In this document: positions 19,197 to 27,959 of the stretch, piece by piece
Position numbering within the stretch: the first letter of the stretch is position 1
How the letters are laid out: every line of letters starts with the position of its first letter
Assembly (NCBI RefSeq): GCF_019430905.1
Contig: NZ_JAHYCA010000007.1
Span: 124,001 to 188,000, forward strand
Direction: 5' to 3'
DNA length: 64,000 bases
Origin: Billgrantia antri
GTDB taxonomy: Bacteria > Pseudomonadota > Gammaproteobacteria > Pseudomonadales > Halomonadaceae
The notes under the pieces: generated by a model
The model's database searches: none
Told to the model about the DNA's origin: nothing
Seen by the model: only the letters and a program-made list of their open reading frames with translations
Translations under genes and position numbers: made by a program

Positions 19197-20393
19197 GTGT
19201 ACGATTTCATCATCCTCGGTGGCGGCATTCTCGGGCTTTCCACCGCGATGCAGCTCATCCAGCGCTATCCCGACAAGAAAATGCTGCTGCTGGAAAAGGA
19301 GAGCGGCCCCGCGCAGCACCAGACCGGCCACAACAGCGGCGTGATCCATGCCGGTGTCTACTACGCGCCGGGCAGCCTCAAGGCGCGCTTCTGCCTCGAG
19401 GGCAACCGTGCCACCAAGGAATTCTGCGATCGCCATGCCATTCCCTATGAGGTCTGCGGCAAGCTATTGGTGGCAACCAACGAGCAGGAGATGCAGCGCA
19501 TGGAAGCGCTGTGGGAGCGCACCGCCGCCAACGGGCTGGAGCGGCAGTGGCTCTCCGGCGCGGAGCTGAAAGAGCGCGAGCCCCACATCACCGGCCTCGG
19601 TGCCATCTTCGTTCCCTCCAGCGGCATCGTCAGCTATGCCCGGGTGGCCGCGGCCATGGCCGATGCGTTCCAGCGTCGTGGCGGCCAGATCCGCTATGAC
19701 CATGAGGTCACGACGATCGCCGAACGCACCGGGGAGGTGATCGTCGGCACGAGCCAGGGCGAATTCGCCAGCCGCTATCTGGTGACCTGCTCCGGACTGA
19801 TGGCCGATCGCATCGTGCGGCTGCTGGGGCGTAACCCCGGTTTCTCCATCTGCCCGTTCCGCGGCGAGTACTACCGGCTGCCCGACCGGCTCAGCGACAT
19901 CGTCAGCCACCTCATCTACCCGATTCCCGATCCTTCCATGCCGTTCCTCGGCGTGCATCTGACGCGCATGATCGACGGTTCGGTCACCGTGGGTCCCAAC
20001 GCGGTGCTGGCCTTCAAGCGCGAGGGCTATCGCAAGGGCGACGTCTCGCTGCTCGACATGGCGCGCATGTTCAGCAATCCGGGCATCCTCAAGGTGCTCG
20101 GGCGCAACCTGAAGCCCGGTTTGCACGAGATGAGGAATTCGCTCTGGCGTCGCGGCTACCTGGAGGAGGTGCGCAAGTATTGCCCCAGCCTGACCCTGGA
20201 CGACCTCGAGCCCTGGCCCTCCGGCGTGCGCGCCCAGGCCGTCTCCCGCGCCGGCCGGCTGATCGATGACTTCCTGTTCGTCAACACCAAGCGAACGGTC
20301 AACGTCTGCAACGCCCCGTCGCCGGCTGCCACTTCGGCGCTGCCCATCGGCCGGCACATCCTGGAAAAGGTCGGCGAGATGGTACAAGCGTGA
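19197..20393 (+). CDS. lhgO: L-2-hydroxyglutarate oxidase/dehydrogenase
   Basis: A 398-residue FAD enzyme very close in sequence to E. coli LhgO throughout: the FAD motif YDFIILGGGILGLSTAMQL, the block KESGPAQHQTGHNSGVIHAG, FRGEYYRLP, and HLTRMIDGSVTVGPNAVLAF. It oxidises L-2-hydroxyglutarate to 2-oxoglutarate and passes electrons to the quinone pool. GTG 19197 (VYDF) is the start because homologues begin MYDF and GAGG is correctly placed. Divergent from the cytochrome gene; the 237 bases between the starts show no strong inverted repeat. Confidence 0.95.
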   Translation: MYDFIILGGGILGLSTAMQLIQRYPDKKMLLLEKESGPAQHQTGHNSGVIHAGVYYAPGSLKARFCLEGNRATKEFCDRHAIPYEVCGKLLVATNEQEMQRMEALWERTAANGLERQWLSGAELKEREPHITGLGAIFVPSSGIVSYARVAAAMADAFQRRGGQIRYDHEVTTIAERTGEVIVGTSQGEFASRYLVTCSGLMADRIVRLLGRNPGFSICPFRGEYYRLPDRLSDIVSHLIYPIPDPSMPFLGVHLTRMIDGSVTVGPNAVLAFKREGYRKGDVSLLDMARMFSNPGILKVLGRNLKPGLHEMRNSLWRRGYLEEVRKYCPSLTLDDLEPWPSGVRAQAVSRAGRLIDDFLFVNTKRTVNVCNAPSPAATSALPIGRHILEKVGEMVQA

Positions 20394-20469
20394 ACGCTGC
20401 GAGTAGCCAGCCAGGCTGGACAGTTCAGGCATCGGCGGTTACGATATTGGCCGCTTCTCAGTAAGCTAA

Positions 20470-20546
20470 GCGCCCGTAGCTCAGTTGGATAGAGTGTTGG
20501 CCTCCGAAGCCAAAGGTCGCAGGTTCGAATCCTGCCGGGCGCGCCA
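20470..20546 (+). tRNA. tRNA-Arg(CCG)
   Basis: Folds as a full cloverleaf: acceptor GCGCCCG/CGGGCGC, D stem GCTC/GAGT, anticodon stem TTGGC/GCCAA with loop CTCCGAA (anticodon CCG, reading CGG), T stem GCAGG/CCTGC with loop TTCGAAT. CCA is encoded at 20544-20546. Confidence 0.96.
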
Positions 20547-20581
20547 TTCCCAAGTCATGCCGGTTCGCGAAGGCTGGCGCG

Positions 20582-20806
20582 CTACTCCCTCTTCCATTTG
20601 ATCTGGAACTCGATTTCCTCTTCATCGTCCGAGCGTTCGTGCTCGATGGTGAACTCGGCACGTACCGGCACGTAGATTCGCTCACCGGCTATCTGGATGT
20701 CGAAGCGATCCCCCTTTTCGATGGTATCTGCCAGGCGCCGCAGCTTTGCCACGAATTCGGCTTTGGAATACCCTTTTTCGACGTCTCGTTCCGCCCTGGT
20801 TGGCAT
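20582..20806 (-). CDS. amphi-Trp domain-containing protein
   Basis: A 74-residue protein. The pattern YSKAEFVAKLRRLADTIEKG, then GERIYVPVRAEFTIEHER, then EEEIEFQIKWKRE fits the small amphi-Trp domain: an N-terminal helix followed by alternating beta strands and a C-terminal KW. The strongly acidic charge fits a halophile. Function is unknown. It lies just after the tRNA-Arg gene on the opposite strand. AGGGAGAGGC precedes the ATG. Confidence 0.8.
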   Translation of the reverse strand: MPTRAERDVEKGYSKAEFVAKLRRLADTIEKGDRFDIQIAGERIYVPVRAEFTIEHERSDDEEEIEFQIKWKRE

Positions 20807-20969
20807 ATGTGCCTCTCCCTTTCGACCTGCCCGTAGACTAAGGCCCAGTCTAGCAGGCGATGAGCACTACCCGCTCGTCGGTGTCATAGTGTCAACAGCC
20901 CTGGACGGGTCGACCCCCGGCTTTGGGGCCCGGTATGCTGAATCAAGGAACCCCGAGGAGAGACCTGTG

Positions 20970-22013
20970 ATGCCGAGCGCCGTCATCCTGCAACAAGGCA
21001 CGATCCGCTGCTTTCCCGCCGCCCTTTGCGATGAGAGAGGCAATCTGGTTAATGCGGAAGTCTCCGCCGTGGTGTACGACGGTAAGCGCTTGATTATGGC
21101 CAGTGACAAGCCGATTCCTGGCGAGAATCGCTCTGCCGTCTTCGCCTTGCCCATGACGCCAGAGGGGCCGGACGATACGCAGCTCGAATACTTCACGACG
21201 CCACTGATCAAGCAGGCCATCAAGTATGAGGATTTTGCGCTCACCGCCGACGGCCGCCATGTCCTGGCGACCACTGGCTTCGACCGCATCGATGATGCCA
21301 GCCACGAGCTCAACGCCTACAACCACCTGTTGATATGGCCGCTGGGAGAACCGGAGAAGGTACAGGCCGTGGACCCCGATCCGCGTGACGGCGTGGAGGG
21401 GTCGCTGGAGCTGCGCAACAAGCTCGACGCGGCGATCGGCTTTCCCTACTACAAGATCGAAGGGTTGGCGGCGATACCTGGCGAACGCGGCGATGGCCTG
21501 CTGCTCTTCGGGCTGCGTGAGCAAGGCAGGGCGCATGACGATTTCACCTATGTCAGCCGGCTGGTGGGTGCGCACTACGAGATCAGTCCTACGGGCAATC
21601 TCGTCTTCATCGACGAGATACGCGAGTTCTACGCTTTCGATCCCGGGCATCATGAAGGGGTGAGGTTCGAGTGTGGCCTGTCCAGCCTGGAGTACGATCC
21701 CTATCATGCTCGGCTCTACTTGCTGACCAGCTTCGAGACGGAGCAGGACGGTGAGGATCGAATCGGCGGTTACCTGTGGGTGATGAGCCTCGACGATCTG
21801 CGTGCCGGCCGGCTCCCTGAACTGGTCACCGCAGCGGACGGCTCGCCGCTGGAGTTTGAGCACAAGGCTGAGGGGCTGGCGGTGCTGGATCACGAGCGCA
21901 TGTTCGTCGCCTACGACAACGATCGTCACCTGGGGCTGGGAAGCATTGACGAGCGCGATGAGCGACACGCCTGCGAAGCGCCCTTCACCTTGCTGCGAAT
22001 GAGTCACCCGTAG
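20970..22013 (+). CDS. conserved-looking protein of unknown function, probable beta-propeller
   Basis: A 347-residue cytoplasmic protein without signal peptide or membrane segment. It is made of repeated short beta segments with phrases such as FALTADGRHVLATTGFDR, YKIEGLAAIPGERGDGLLLFGLR, GLSSLEYDPYHARLYLLTSF and KAEGLAVLDHERMFVAYDNDRH. These resemble blades of a propeller that binds or hydrolyses phosphate or ester compounds, but no catalytic motif is evident. I do not recognise the family firmly. ATG 20970 follows GAGGAGAG. It is followed by a strong terminator. Confidence 0.6.
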   Translation: MPSAVILQQGTIRCFPAALCDERGNLVNAEVSAVVYDGKRLIMASDKPIPGENRSAVFALPMTPEGPDDTQLEYFTTPLIKQAIKYEDFALTADGRHVLATTGFDRIDDASHELNAYNHLLIWPLGEPEKVQAVDPDPRDGVEGSLELRNKLDAAIGFPYYKIEGLAAIPGERGDGLLLFGLREQGRAHDDFTYVSRLVGAHYEISPTGNLVFIDEIREFYAFDPGHHEGVRFECGLSSLEYDPYHARLYLLTSFETEQDGEDRIGGYLWVMSLDDLRAGRLPELVTAADGSPLEFEHKAEGLAVLDHERMFVAYDNDRHLGLGSIDERDERHACEAPFTLLRMSHP

Positions 22014-22059
22014 CGGTGTGAGCCCAGTTCAGGCCTCACAACTGTCATGCCACCCATTC

Positions 22060-22093
22060 GAAGCCCCGCGGTCATTGCCGTGGGGCTTCTTTC
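22060..22093 (+). terminator. intrinsic terminator after the propeller-like gene
   Basis: A 12-bp stem GAAGCCCCGCGG (22060-22071) with CCGTGGGGCTTC (22078-22089), one G-T pair, followed by TTTCG. It lies between convergent genes and may also serve the dipeptidase operon. Confidence 0.82.
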
Positions 22094-22099
22094 GTGCGC

Positions 22100-22846
22100 T
22101 CAGCTCAACTGTCGGCGCCAGCGGTTCTCGATGGTGTCCAGCTCGGCGGGGCCGTAGCGGGCCTCGGCGTGGCCGCCGTAGTGTGCCCACAGCTGGTCGC
22201 CGAGGTCGTAGTGCCACCATTCGCTCGGCAGGTTGGTAAAGCCCTGTTCGATCATGATGCGGTGGAGCAGGCGGCGGTTGTCCCGCGCACGAAGTTGCTC
22301 CTGGCCGGGTGTCTCGAGACGTTCGAAGTGGTCGCTGTGCGAGGCGGGCAGCGCCTCATCGAACAGCGTGCCCATGTCCAGCGGCAGGCCATCGGCATCG
22401 CACAGGGTGACGTCCACGGCGCCGCCGGTGAGGTGCGGGCTAGGTGCGGCCGGGTCGCGGCTTGGCAGCGAGACGAACTCGCGGGTGCGCTCCAGCAGTT
22501 CCTCCTCGTCGAGTTCGGGGTGGTGCAGGTGGATCGCCTCGTGCAGCGTGTCGAACAGGTACTGTTGCACCCGCCAAGGGCGCCAGCCGTCGAGTACCAC
22601 CAGGCCGAAGCCCTCGGGCAGCGCCCGGGCTGCGGCGAGCAGTGCCCGATAGACCCCTTCGCGTACGAAGCACTCCGGAACCGCGCCGGGTATGCCCAGC
22701 CGGGCATAGGCGGGAAACACCTTGATTGGCGGCGGCGCCAGGCTCATCGGCACCAGACGCTCGCCGTTGTCGCGTATCGGTAGACGATTGACCGACTCCC
22801 AGCCGGGAAACGGCTGGCTGGGTAAGGGCGGGGTAGGACGGGGCAT
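22100..22846 (-). CDS. D-alanyl-D-alanine dipeptidase (VanX/DdpX type, peptidase M15)
   Basis: A 248-residue zinc peptidase without a signal peptide, so probably cytoplasmic. The zinc ligands and catalytic base are all visible: H138 and D145 in SPHLTGGAVD, E209 and H212 in EWWHYD; R89 in LDGWRP corresponds to the Arg that stabilises the transition state. VanX-like enzymes cut D-Ala-D-Ala released from peptidoglycan precursors. It is the last gene of a TRAP transporter operon, 5 bases after the large permease gene, so the transporter may bring in its substrate. VanX activity is inferred; related enzymes may accept other D,D- or L,D-dipeptides. Confidence 0.85.
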   Translation of the reverse strand: MPRPTPPLPSQPFPGWESVNRLPIRDNGERLVPMSLAPPPIKVFPAYARLGIPGAVPECFVREGVYRALLAAARALPEGFGLVVLDGWRPWRVQQYLFDTLHEAIHLHHPELDEEELLERTREFVSLPSRDPAAPSPHLTGGAVDVTLCDADGLPLDMGTLFDEALPASHSDHFERLETPGQEQLRARDNRRLLHRIMIEQGFTNLPSEWWHYDLGDQLWAHYGGHAEARYGPAELDTIENRWRRQLS

Positions 22847-22851
22847 GGGTT

Positions 22852-24129
22852 CTATCCAATGGCAGCGGGCAGCCAGAGTGTCAGCTGCGGAAACAGAATC
22901 AACAGGAGCAGCACGCCGATGGCCGTCAGCACGAAGGGCCAGATGGTGCGGAACAGCGCAACGATCTCGATGCGGCTGACGGCGGCGGCGACGAACACGC
23001 AGGCGCCCATGGGCGGCGTGATCAGAGCGATGGTGATGTTGAGCGTTATGACGATGCCCAGGTGCACCGGATCGATACCCGCCATCATCGCCACCGGGGC
23101 GAAGATCGGCGTGAGCAGCATCAGCGCCGAGACTTCTTCCATGAACATGCCGGTAACGAAGGTGATGGCGCTGAGCAGCAGCAGGATCAGTACGGCATTG
23201 TCCACGTAAGGTGCGAGCAGCGAGACGAACTGGGCCGGCACCTGGGCGTAGGAGAGCAGCCAGCTGATGGTGGCCGAAGCCGCCATGATCAGGAAGATCG
23301 CCGAGGTGAGCCGTGCCGTATCCAGCAGGGCGCGCCAGAAGTCGCCGAGGCGCAAGCCGCCGAGCAGGATGCCGCACAACGCCACGTAGAGCGCCGTCAG
23401 CGCGCCGGATTCGGTCGGCGTGACGAAGCCGAGCACGATGCCTGCGACGATGATGAACGGGGCGATCAGCGCCGGCAGGGCGGCCAGTGCGGCGAGGCCA
23501 AGCTGGCCGAGGCGCGGCAGGCCGCCGCGCTTGGGCAGTCCGTGACGCCAGGCATGCCAGGCGTTCATGCCCATGAAGGCGAGCCCCAGCAGCAGCCCGG
23601 GGATCACGCCGGCGAGGAACAGGTCGCCCACCGAGGTATTGGTCAGCGAGGCATACAGGATCATGAAGATACTGGGCGGGATGATCGGCCCGATCAGCGA
23701 GCTGCCGGCGGTGAGCCCGGCGGCGAAGGCTCGGGTGTAGCCCTCCTTCTGCATCGCCGGCACCAGCAGCGAGCCCAGCGCCGAGGTATCGGCCACGGCG
23801 GAGCCGTTGACCCCAGCAAAGAACACGCTGGAGACCACGTTGACGTGGCCCAGGCCGCCGCGCAGGTGGCCGACCAGCAGGCGCGCCAGGCCCATCAGGC
23901 GCTCGGTCAGCCCGCTGGCGTTCATCAGGTTGCCGGCCAGGATAAACAACGGAATGGCCATCAGCGAGAAGACGTTGATGCCGCCGAAGAATTGCTGCGG
24001 CAGCATGCGCGCGATCATTGCGGGGTCGACGAACAGGAAACCGACCACGGCGGTGACGAGCAGGGCGAGGAACAGCGGCAGACCGAGCAGTACATGGCCG
24101 AGAAACACCGCCAACATGGTAAGGATCAT
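22852..24129 (-). CDS. TRAP transporter large permease subunit (DctM type)
   Basis: A 425-residue membrane protein with about 12 hydrophobic segments, starting MILTMLAVFLGHVLLGLP. Typical DctM blocks are FAGVNGSAVADTSALGSLLVPAM, GLTAGSSLIGPIIPPSI and NITIALITPPMGACVFVAA. It forms the sodium-driven channel of a tripartite carrier. The start overlaps the stop of the small subunit gene (ATGA) and its end is 5 bases from the dipeptidase gene, so all are one operon. Confidence 0.95.
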   Translation of the reverse strand: MILTMLAVFLGHVLLGLPLFLALLVTAVVGFLFVDPAMIARMLPQQFFGGINVFSLMAIPLFILAGNLMNASGLTERLMGLARLLVGHLRGGLGHVNVVSSVFFAGVNGSAVADTSALGSLLVPAMQKEGYTRAFAAGLTAGSSLIGPIIPPSIFMILYASLTNTSVGDLFLAGVIPGLLLGLAFMGMNAWHAWRHGLPKRGGLPRLGQLGLAALAALPALIAPFIIVAGIVLGFVTPTESGALTALYVALCGILLGGLRLGDFWRALLDTARLTSAIFLIMAASATISWLLSYAQVPAQFVSLLAPYVDNAVLILLLLSAITFVTGMFMEEVSALMLLTPIFAPVAMMAGIDPVHLGIVITLNITIALITPPMGACVFVAAAVSRIEIVALFRTIWPFVLTAIGVLLLLILFPQLTLWLPAAIG

Positions 24130-24617
24130 GCGACCTCCTCCGCGATCGTCGGCAGCGGTGCAGGCCCGTACCACAGTGCGTGCCAGGCGAGCAGGGCGAA
24201 GCCCAGCGGCAACGACATCAGCGGTACCGTGCGACTGATGCCGAGCCCGGAAGTGGTGAACATGCCCACCGATAGGGCGTAGCGGTAACTGAACCAGGCG
24301 CCGCCCACGGCCAGGGCCAGCGTGAGCAGCCACTGGTAGAAGTTGAGCACCCGAGCCAGGCCACGTGGCAACAGCCGCTCGATCAGCGCCACGCGCATGT
24401 GGCCTCCCTCGACCCATACGCCACCGGCGGCGAGCATTACCGTGGCAATGATCAGGAAGCGTGCCAGCTCATCGGTCCAGATCGGTGCCCCGCCGGCCTG
24501 GTAGCGCATGAAGACGCCGTAGAGAATGGCCGCAAGATTGATCAGCAGCAGCATGGCGGCGAGCGTCAGGGTGAGTGTCCGGCTCGCGGCCAGCACCCGT
24601 TGGCGAAGCGAAGGCAT
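24126..24617 (-). CDS. TRAP transporter small permease subunit (DctQ type)
   Basis: A 163-residue protein with four hydrophobic helices, including TLTLAAMLLLINLAAILYGV and FLIIATVMLAAGGVWVEGGH; the WTDELARFLII segment is the DctQ hallmark. It forms the membrane complex with the large subunit. It lies 61 bases after the substrate-binding protein gene and overlaps the large subunit gene by 4 bases. Confidence 0.93.
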   Translation of the reverse strand: MPSLRQRVLAASRTLTLTLAAMLLLINLAAILYGVFMRYQAGGAPIWTDELARFLIIATVMLAAGGVWVEGGHMRVALIERLLPRGLARVLNFYQWLLTLALAVGGAWFSYRYALSVGMFTTSGLGISRTVPLMSLPLGFALLAWHALWYGPAPLPTIAEEVA

Positions 24618-24678
24618 GGGAAAACTCCGGCCGTCACGGGCGAGGGCCGTGTGGCCCTCGCGATATTGTGGGGTGGGG

Positions 24679-25716
24679 TCAGTCGAGCAGCTCGGTCATG
24701 CCGGCATCCTCCAGCGCCAGGTCGATCCAGCGCTGGTCGATGCCGCGCTCGCGCAGCCACTCCAGGTAGGCAGGCTGGCCCACGTCGCGGAATGCAGCGA
24801 TGTCATCCTCGGAGGGGCGGATGACTTCCATGCCCTGCTCCTCGAGGAAGGCGATGCGCTCCTCCACCTTCGCCTCGTTGTGCTCGCGGGCGTTGCGGTT
24901 GGCCTCGGCCACGGCTTCGCGGAAGGCCTCGCGGGTGGCGTCGTCCCAACCTTCGATCATCTCGGCATTGCCGACCAGGAACTGGTTGGAATACTGGATG
25001 TTGGCCAGGGTGAGATAATCCTGCACCTCGTAGAGGCTGCCCAGGATGATGTACATCGGCGGGTTCATCTGGCCGTCGGCGACCCCGGTGCGCAGGGCCA
25101 TGTAGACCTCGGTCCAGGGAATCGGCGTGCCCGAGGCGCCGAAGGATTCATAGAGTGCCACCTGGCTCGGGTCCATGGCGCGGAAGCGCAGGCCCTCGAA
25201 GTCGTCGGGATGCGTGATCGGCTTCTCGTCGTTGGTGAAGGCGAGGAAGCCGCCCTCTTCCACTACGGCGAGCATCTCGATGCCGGCACGTTCGTGCAGG
25301 GCGCTTTCGACCTCTTTCCAGTACTCGCCTTCGTCGAAGAAGCTGCGTGCTGCCTCGAAGTCCTCGAACAGGAAGGGAATGGCGCTGACAAAGACCTCCT
25401 CGACCAAGGGCGATACACCGGCGAACGAAGCCACGTTGAGACTCGGCGTGTTCATGGTCTGCTCCATGCGCTCCTCTTCCTCGCCGAGCATGCTGTTGGG
25501 GTAGAGTTCGAGCATGAGCTCGCCGTTCGTCTTCTCCTCGACCAACTGCTTCAGATTGGTGGCGAAAACGTGGACGGCATTCTTGTCCGGGTCGGGGGCG
25601 CCGTTGTAGCTGAGGTTGATAGTAGTCGCCGCCTGGGCGGCGCCGGTCGCCAGGGCGCCGCCCAGCAGGCCGGCGAAGGCGAGTCCCTTCAGCGCGGAAG
25701 ACAGGTCGCGGGTCAT
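24679..25716 (-). CDS. TRAP transporter substrate-binding protein (DctP type)
   Basis: A 345-residue periplasmic protein with a signal peptide (residues 1-30, LAFAGLLGGALATGAAQA). The central block HPDDFEGLRFRAMDPSQVALYESFG contains the Arg that binds a substrate carboxylate in this family, and GVADGQMNPP is also typical. It captures a carboxylated ligand for the DctQM membrane pair. Because the operon ends in a D-Ala-D-Ala dipeptidase gene, a dipeptide or other peptidoglycan-derived acid is a reasonable guess. AAGGAGAAG precedes ATG 25716, which decides against a longer frame. Confidence 0.93.
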   Translation of the reverse strand: MTRDLSSALKGLAFAGLLGGALATGAAQAATTINLSYNGAPDPDKNAVHVFATNLKQLVEEKTNGELMLELYPNSMLGEEEERMEQTMNTPSLNVASFAGVSPLVEEVFVSAIPFLFEDFEAARSFFDEGEYWKEVESALHERAGIEMLAVVEEGGFLAFTNDEKPITHPDDFEGLRFRAMDPSQVALYESFGASGTPIPWTEVYMALRTGVADGQMNPPMYIILGSLYEVQDYLTLANIQYSNQFLVGNAEMIEGWDDATREAFREAVAEANRNAREHNEAKVEERIAFLEEQGMEVIRPSEDDIAAFRDVGQPAYLEWLRERGIDQRWIDLALEDAGMTELLD

Positions 25717-25846
25717 GAGGCTTCTCCTTGAGTTGTTATTGACGACGAAAGGCCGATGCCGTGCATCAGGCACGACACTCCATTAGCAGACTAGAAATTG
25801 ATGTGTTGACTATGCAATACCGCAAGCGTTGCTTTGTAGGCAACAG

Positions 25847-26779
25847 CTACTTTGCCTTGGCCAGTCGCGGGGCATCGCCACGGAAGAAGCGCATGCCTTG
25901 GCGTAAATGTTCGACACAGGCTTTGGCCGCCAGGGTGAGCTCGCGCCCCTCGAGACTGACGATCTGCGCTCGGGCGCCGTTCATGACCGGATAGGCCATG
26001 GGCAGGGCGAGAATCTCGCCGCGCTGGATCTCGTCGCTTACGGTCAGCTCGGGCATGAAGGTCACACCGATGCCGGAGCGCACGAAGTTCTTGAGGACTG
26101 CCACCGAGTTGGTGTGCAGGCGGGCATCGAGATGAACCCGCTCCTGATGGGCCACCATATTGACCATCTGGCGCATGCCGAAGGGGTTATCCATCAGTGC
26201 CAGGGGCGCCTCCTGCAGGTCACGCAGCCGTACCGGCCGTGCCAGCTCGGCCAGGTCGTGCCCCGGCGGCACGATCAGGTCCAGCGGTTGGCGCGTCTCC
26301 ACGTGGCAGCGGACCCGCGGGTCCACCGGCGGCGCATAGAGCAGTGCCAGATCCACCTCCATGTCCTTGAGCAGCGACATCGCCTCGTTGACCCCTGCCA
26401 TGCGGATCTCCACCTCGATTCCGGCGAAAGCGGACATGAACGCACCCAGCGGTGCGGCAATCAGGTCGGCAATGAAGCCTTCGCCCACCGCAATGCGTAC
26501 TTCGCCGCGAGCGAGACCCTGGATCGCCATCAGCTGCGACAGCACCGCCTCCTCGGCGGCACGCTGGGAATGGAAGTGGCGGACCAGCAGGCGCCCTGCC
26601 TCGGTGGGGCGCATGCCGCCGCCGTGGCGCTCGCACAGCCGCACGCCGAGATCCTCCTCGAGCGTCCTGAGCTGGCGGCTGATGGCCGAGGCATCCACGT
26701 CGAGCCGGGCGGCGGCACGGCGCAGCGAGCCCTGGCGGATCACTTCATTGAGGTAGGCAAGGGCACGTGGGTTGAGCAT
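25847..26779 (-). CDS. LysR family transcriptional regulator
   Basis: A 310-residue LysR-type protein. N-terminal winged helix with QGSLRRAAARLDVDASAISRQLRTLEEDLG (residues about 14-43), then a two-lobe effector domain. The start is ATG 26779 with GGAG upstream; an in-frame TTG 18 bases earlier lacks one. It lies directly before the TRAP/dipeptidase operon on the same strand, with 130 bases between, and is the natural candidate regulator. That gap contains GCAA and TTGC arms flanking CCGCAAGCG, a possible LysR site. Confidence 0.92.
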   Translation of the reverse strand: MLNPRALAYLNEVIRQGSLRRAAARLDVDASAISRQLRTLEEDLGVRLCERHGGGMRPTEAGRLLVRHFHSQRAAEEAVLSQLMAIQGLARGEVRIAVGEGFIADLIAAPLGAFMSAFAGIEVEIRMAGVNEAMSLLKDMEVDLALLYAPPVDPRVRCHVETRQPLDLIVPPGHDLAELARPVRLRDLQEAPLALMDNPFGMRQMVNMVAHQERVHLDARLHTNSVAVLKNFVRSGIGVTFMPELTVSDEIQRGEILALPMAYPVMNGARAQIVSLEGRELTLAAKACVEHLRQGMRFFRGDAPRLAKAK

Positions 26780-26864
26780 GCGGACTCCGGCAGGCAACTG
26801 AGGGGGTGATCATAGCCGATCGCTGCGGGGGCGTGGCATGTGGGAGGGGAAGTCAATATGATGT

Positions 26865-26877
26865 ATGACAAATTGTC
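26865..26877. promoter_or_regulatory. putative operator upstream of the GntR/FadR-type gene
   Basis: ATGACAAATTGTC contains the palindrome GACAA-A-TTGTC (26867-26877) 90 bases upstream of the regulator start. Its ATGACAAA core recurs upstream of gbdR and, as an inverted pair, between dgcA and dgcB. Confidence 0.45.
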
Positions 26878-26966
26878 GGCAAACGTTACGCTGCCGGGTT
26901 CATGCCAACGGGGCGGGAGGGCAGTGTGCGTCAGTCATGAAGGAGAAGCGGGGTGGCAGGAGGCAG

Positions 26967-27704
26967 ATGACCATCGATATGGCAGAGTTCAACGTACAGA
27001 AGGTCGCGAAGCGGGGAAGTCTTCCGGACCACGTCGCCGATACGCTGGAAGCGTTGATTCTGGAAGGCAAGATAAGCGTGGGTGAGAAACTGCCGACCGA
27101 GGCCCGCCTGTGCGACTCGTTCGGCGTCAGCCGCACGGTGATTCGTGAGGCCGTGACGCATCTGAAGTCGTTGGGTCTGGTCGAGACGCGAAGGGGCGTG
27201 GGGACGACGGTGCTGCGCTCCACTGCCATCGAGGCGCGTCCGGCGGAGAGGATCAGCCCCACCACCATCGACGACATCCTGCATGTGCTCGAGCTACGCC
27301 TGTCACTGGAGCCGGCGGCAGCGGAGCTGGCAGCCCTGCGCCACGACGTCGAGGACCGCCGTAACCTGGAAGCCAGGCATGCCGCTTTCATCAAGGCGCA
27401 CGCCGAGAAATCTCAGGCCCGTGCGGAGGACTACGAGTTCCACTACGCCATCTTCCAGGCCGCGAAGAATCCGTTTTTTCTGCAGCTCTACTCCCAACTC
27501 AGCCAGAGCATGATTCCCCGTGCAAAGCTGTCGGCCGTCGACATCAACCGAGCCGCCGCGGAACGCTATATCGGGCGGGTCAAGGAAGAGCATGGCTATA
27601 TTCTCGAGGCCATCCTGTCCCGCGACGAGGCCGCGGCAAGGGAGACCATGTACCAGCACCTCCACCGCTCGTGGCATCTCTACAGGAATTACCTGGAACG
27701 CTGA
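26967..27704 (+). CDS. FadR/GntR family transcriptional regulator (FCD domain)
   Basis: A 245-residue regulator. Winged helix at about residues 15-80 (LEALILEGKISVGEKLPTEA and SFGVSRTVIREAVTHLKSLG), then an all-helical FCD ligand-binding domain with candidate metal ligands in EDYEFHYAIF, EEHGYILEAI and YQHLHRSWH. FCD regulators usually sense organic acids. AGGAGG is well placed before ATG 26967, which is preferred to an upstream start. Divergent from the LysR gene and upstream of gbdR. The shared ATGACAAA motif suggests autoregulation and possibly control of the betaine genes. Confidence 0.9.
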   Translation: MTIDMAEFNVQKVAKRGSLPDHVADTLEALILEGKISVGEKLPTEARLCDSFGVSRTVIREAVTHLKSLGLVETRRGVGTTVLRSTAIEARPAERISPTTIDDILHVLELRLSLEPAAAELAALRHDVEDRRNLEARHAAFIKAHAEKSQARAEDYEFHYAIFQAAKNPFFLQLYSQLSQSMIPRAKLSAVDINRAAAERYIGRVKEEHGYILEAILSRDEAAARETMYQHLHRSWHLYRNYLER

Positions 27705-27798
27705 TAGCGGAACGAGAAATATGGGTTTGCTCCGCTCTTATCCATTTGCGACACTCATATCGATTGATTGCGACACCGGATGACCGCCCATCTGGCGG

Positions 27799-27838
27799 CG
27801 CTCTCGCGAATGACCGATTTTTGTCATATCCGAGAGCG
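27799..27838. promoter_or_regulatory. inverted repeat with ATGACAAA-type core upstream of gbdR
   Basis: CGCTCTCG (27799-27806) pairs with CGAGAGCG (27831-27838); the inner part holds TGAC and GTCA arms. TTTGTCAT at 27820-27827 is the complement of ATGACAAA. It may be a terminator of the preceding gene or an operator. Confidence 0.4.
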
Positions 27839-27959
27839 ACGTCTTGGAACATGTCGAAGGCGAGCCTTGCCTGAACACGACACATCGAGACCCTGACACA
27901 GCACCCTCACGGGTAAACGTGCCGACAACCATAACGATACGCGGCACCGGAGTACGACT

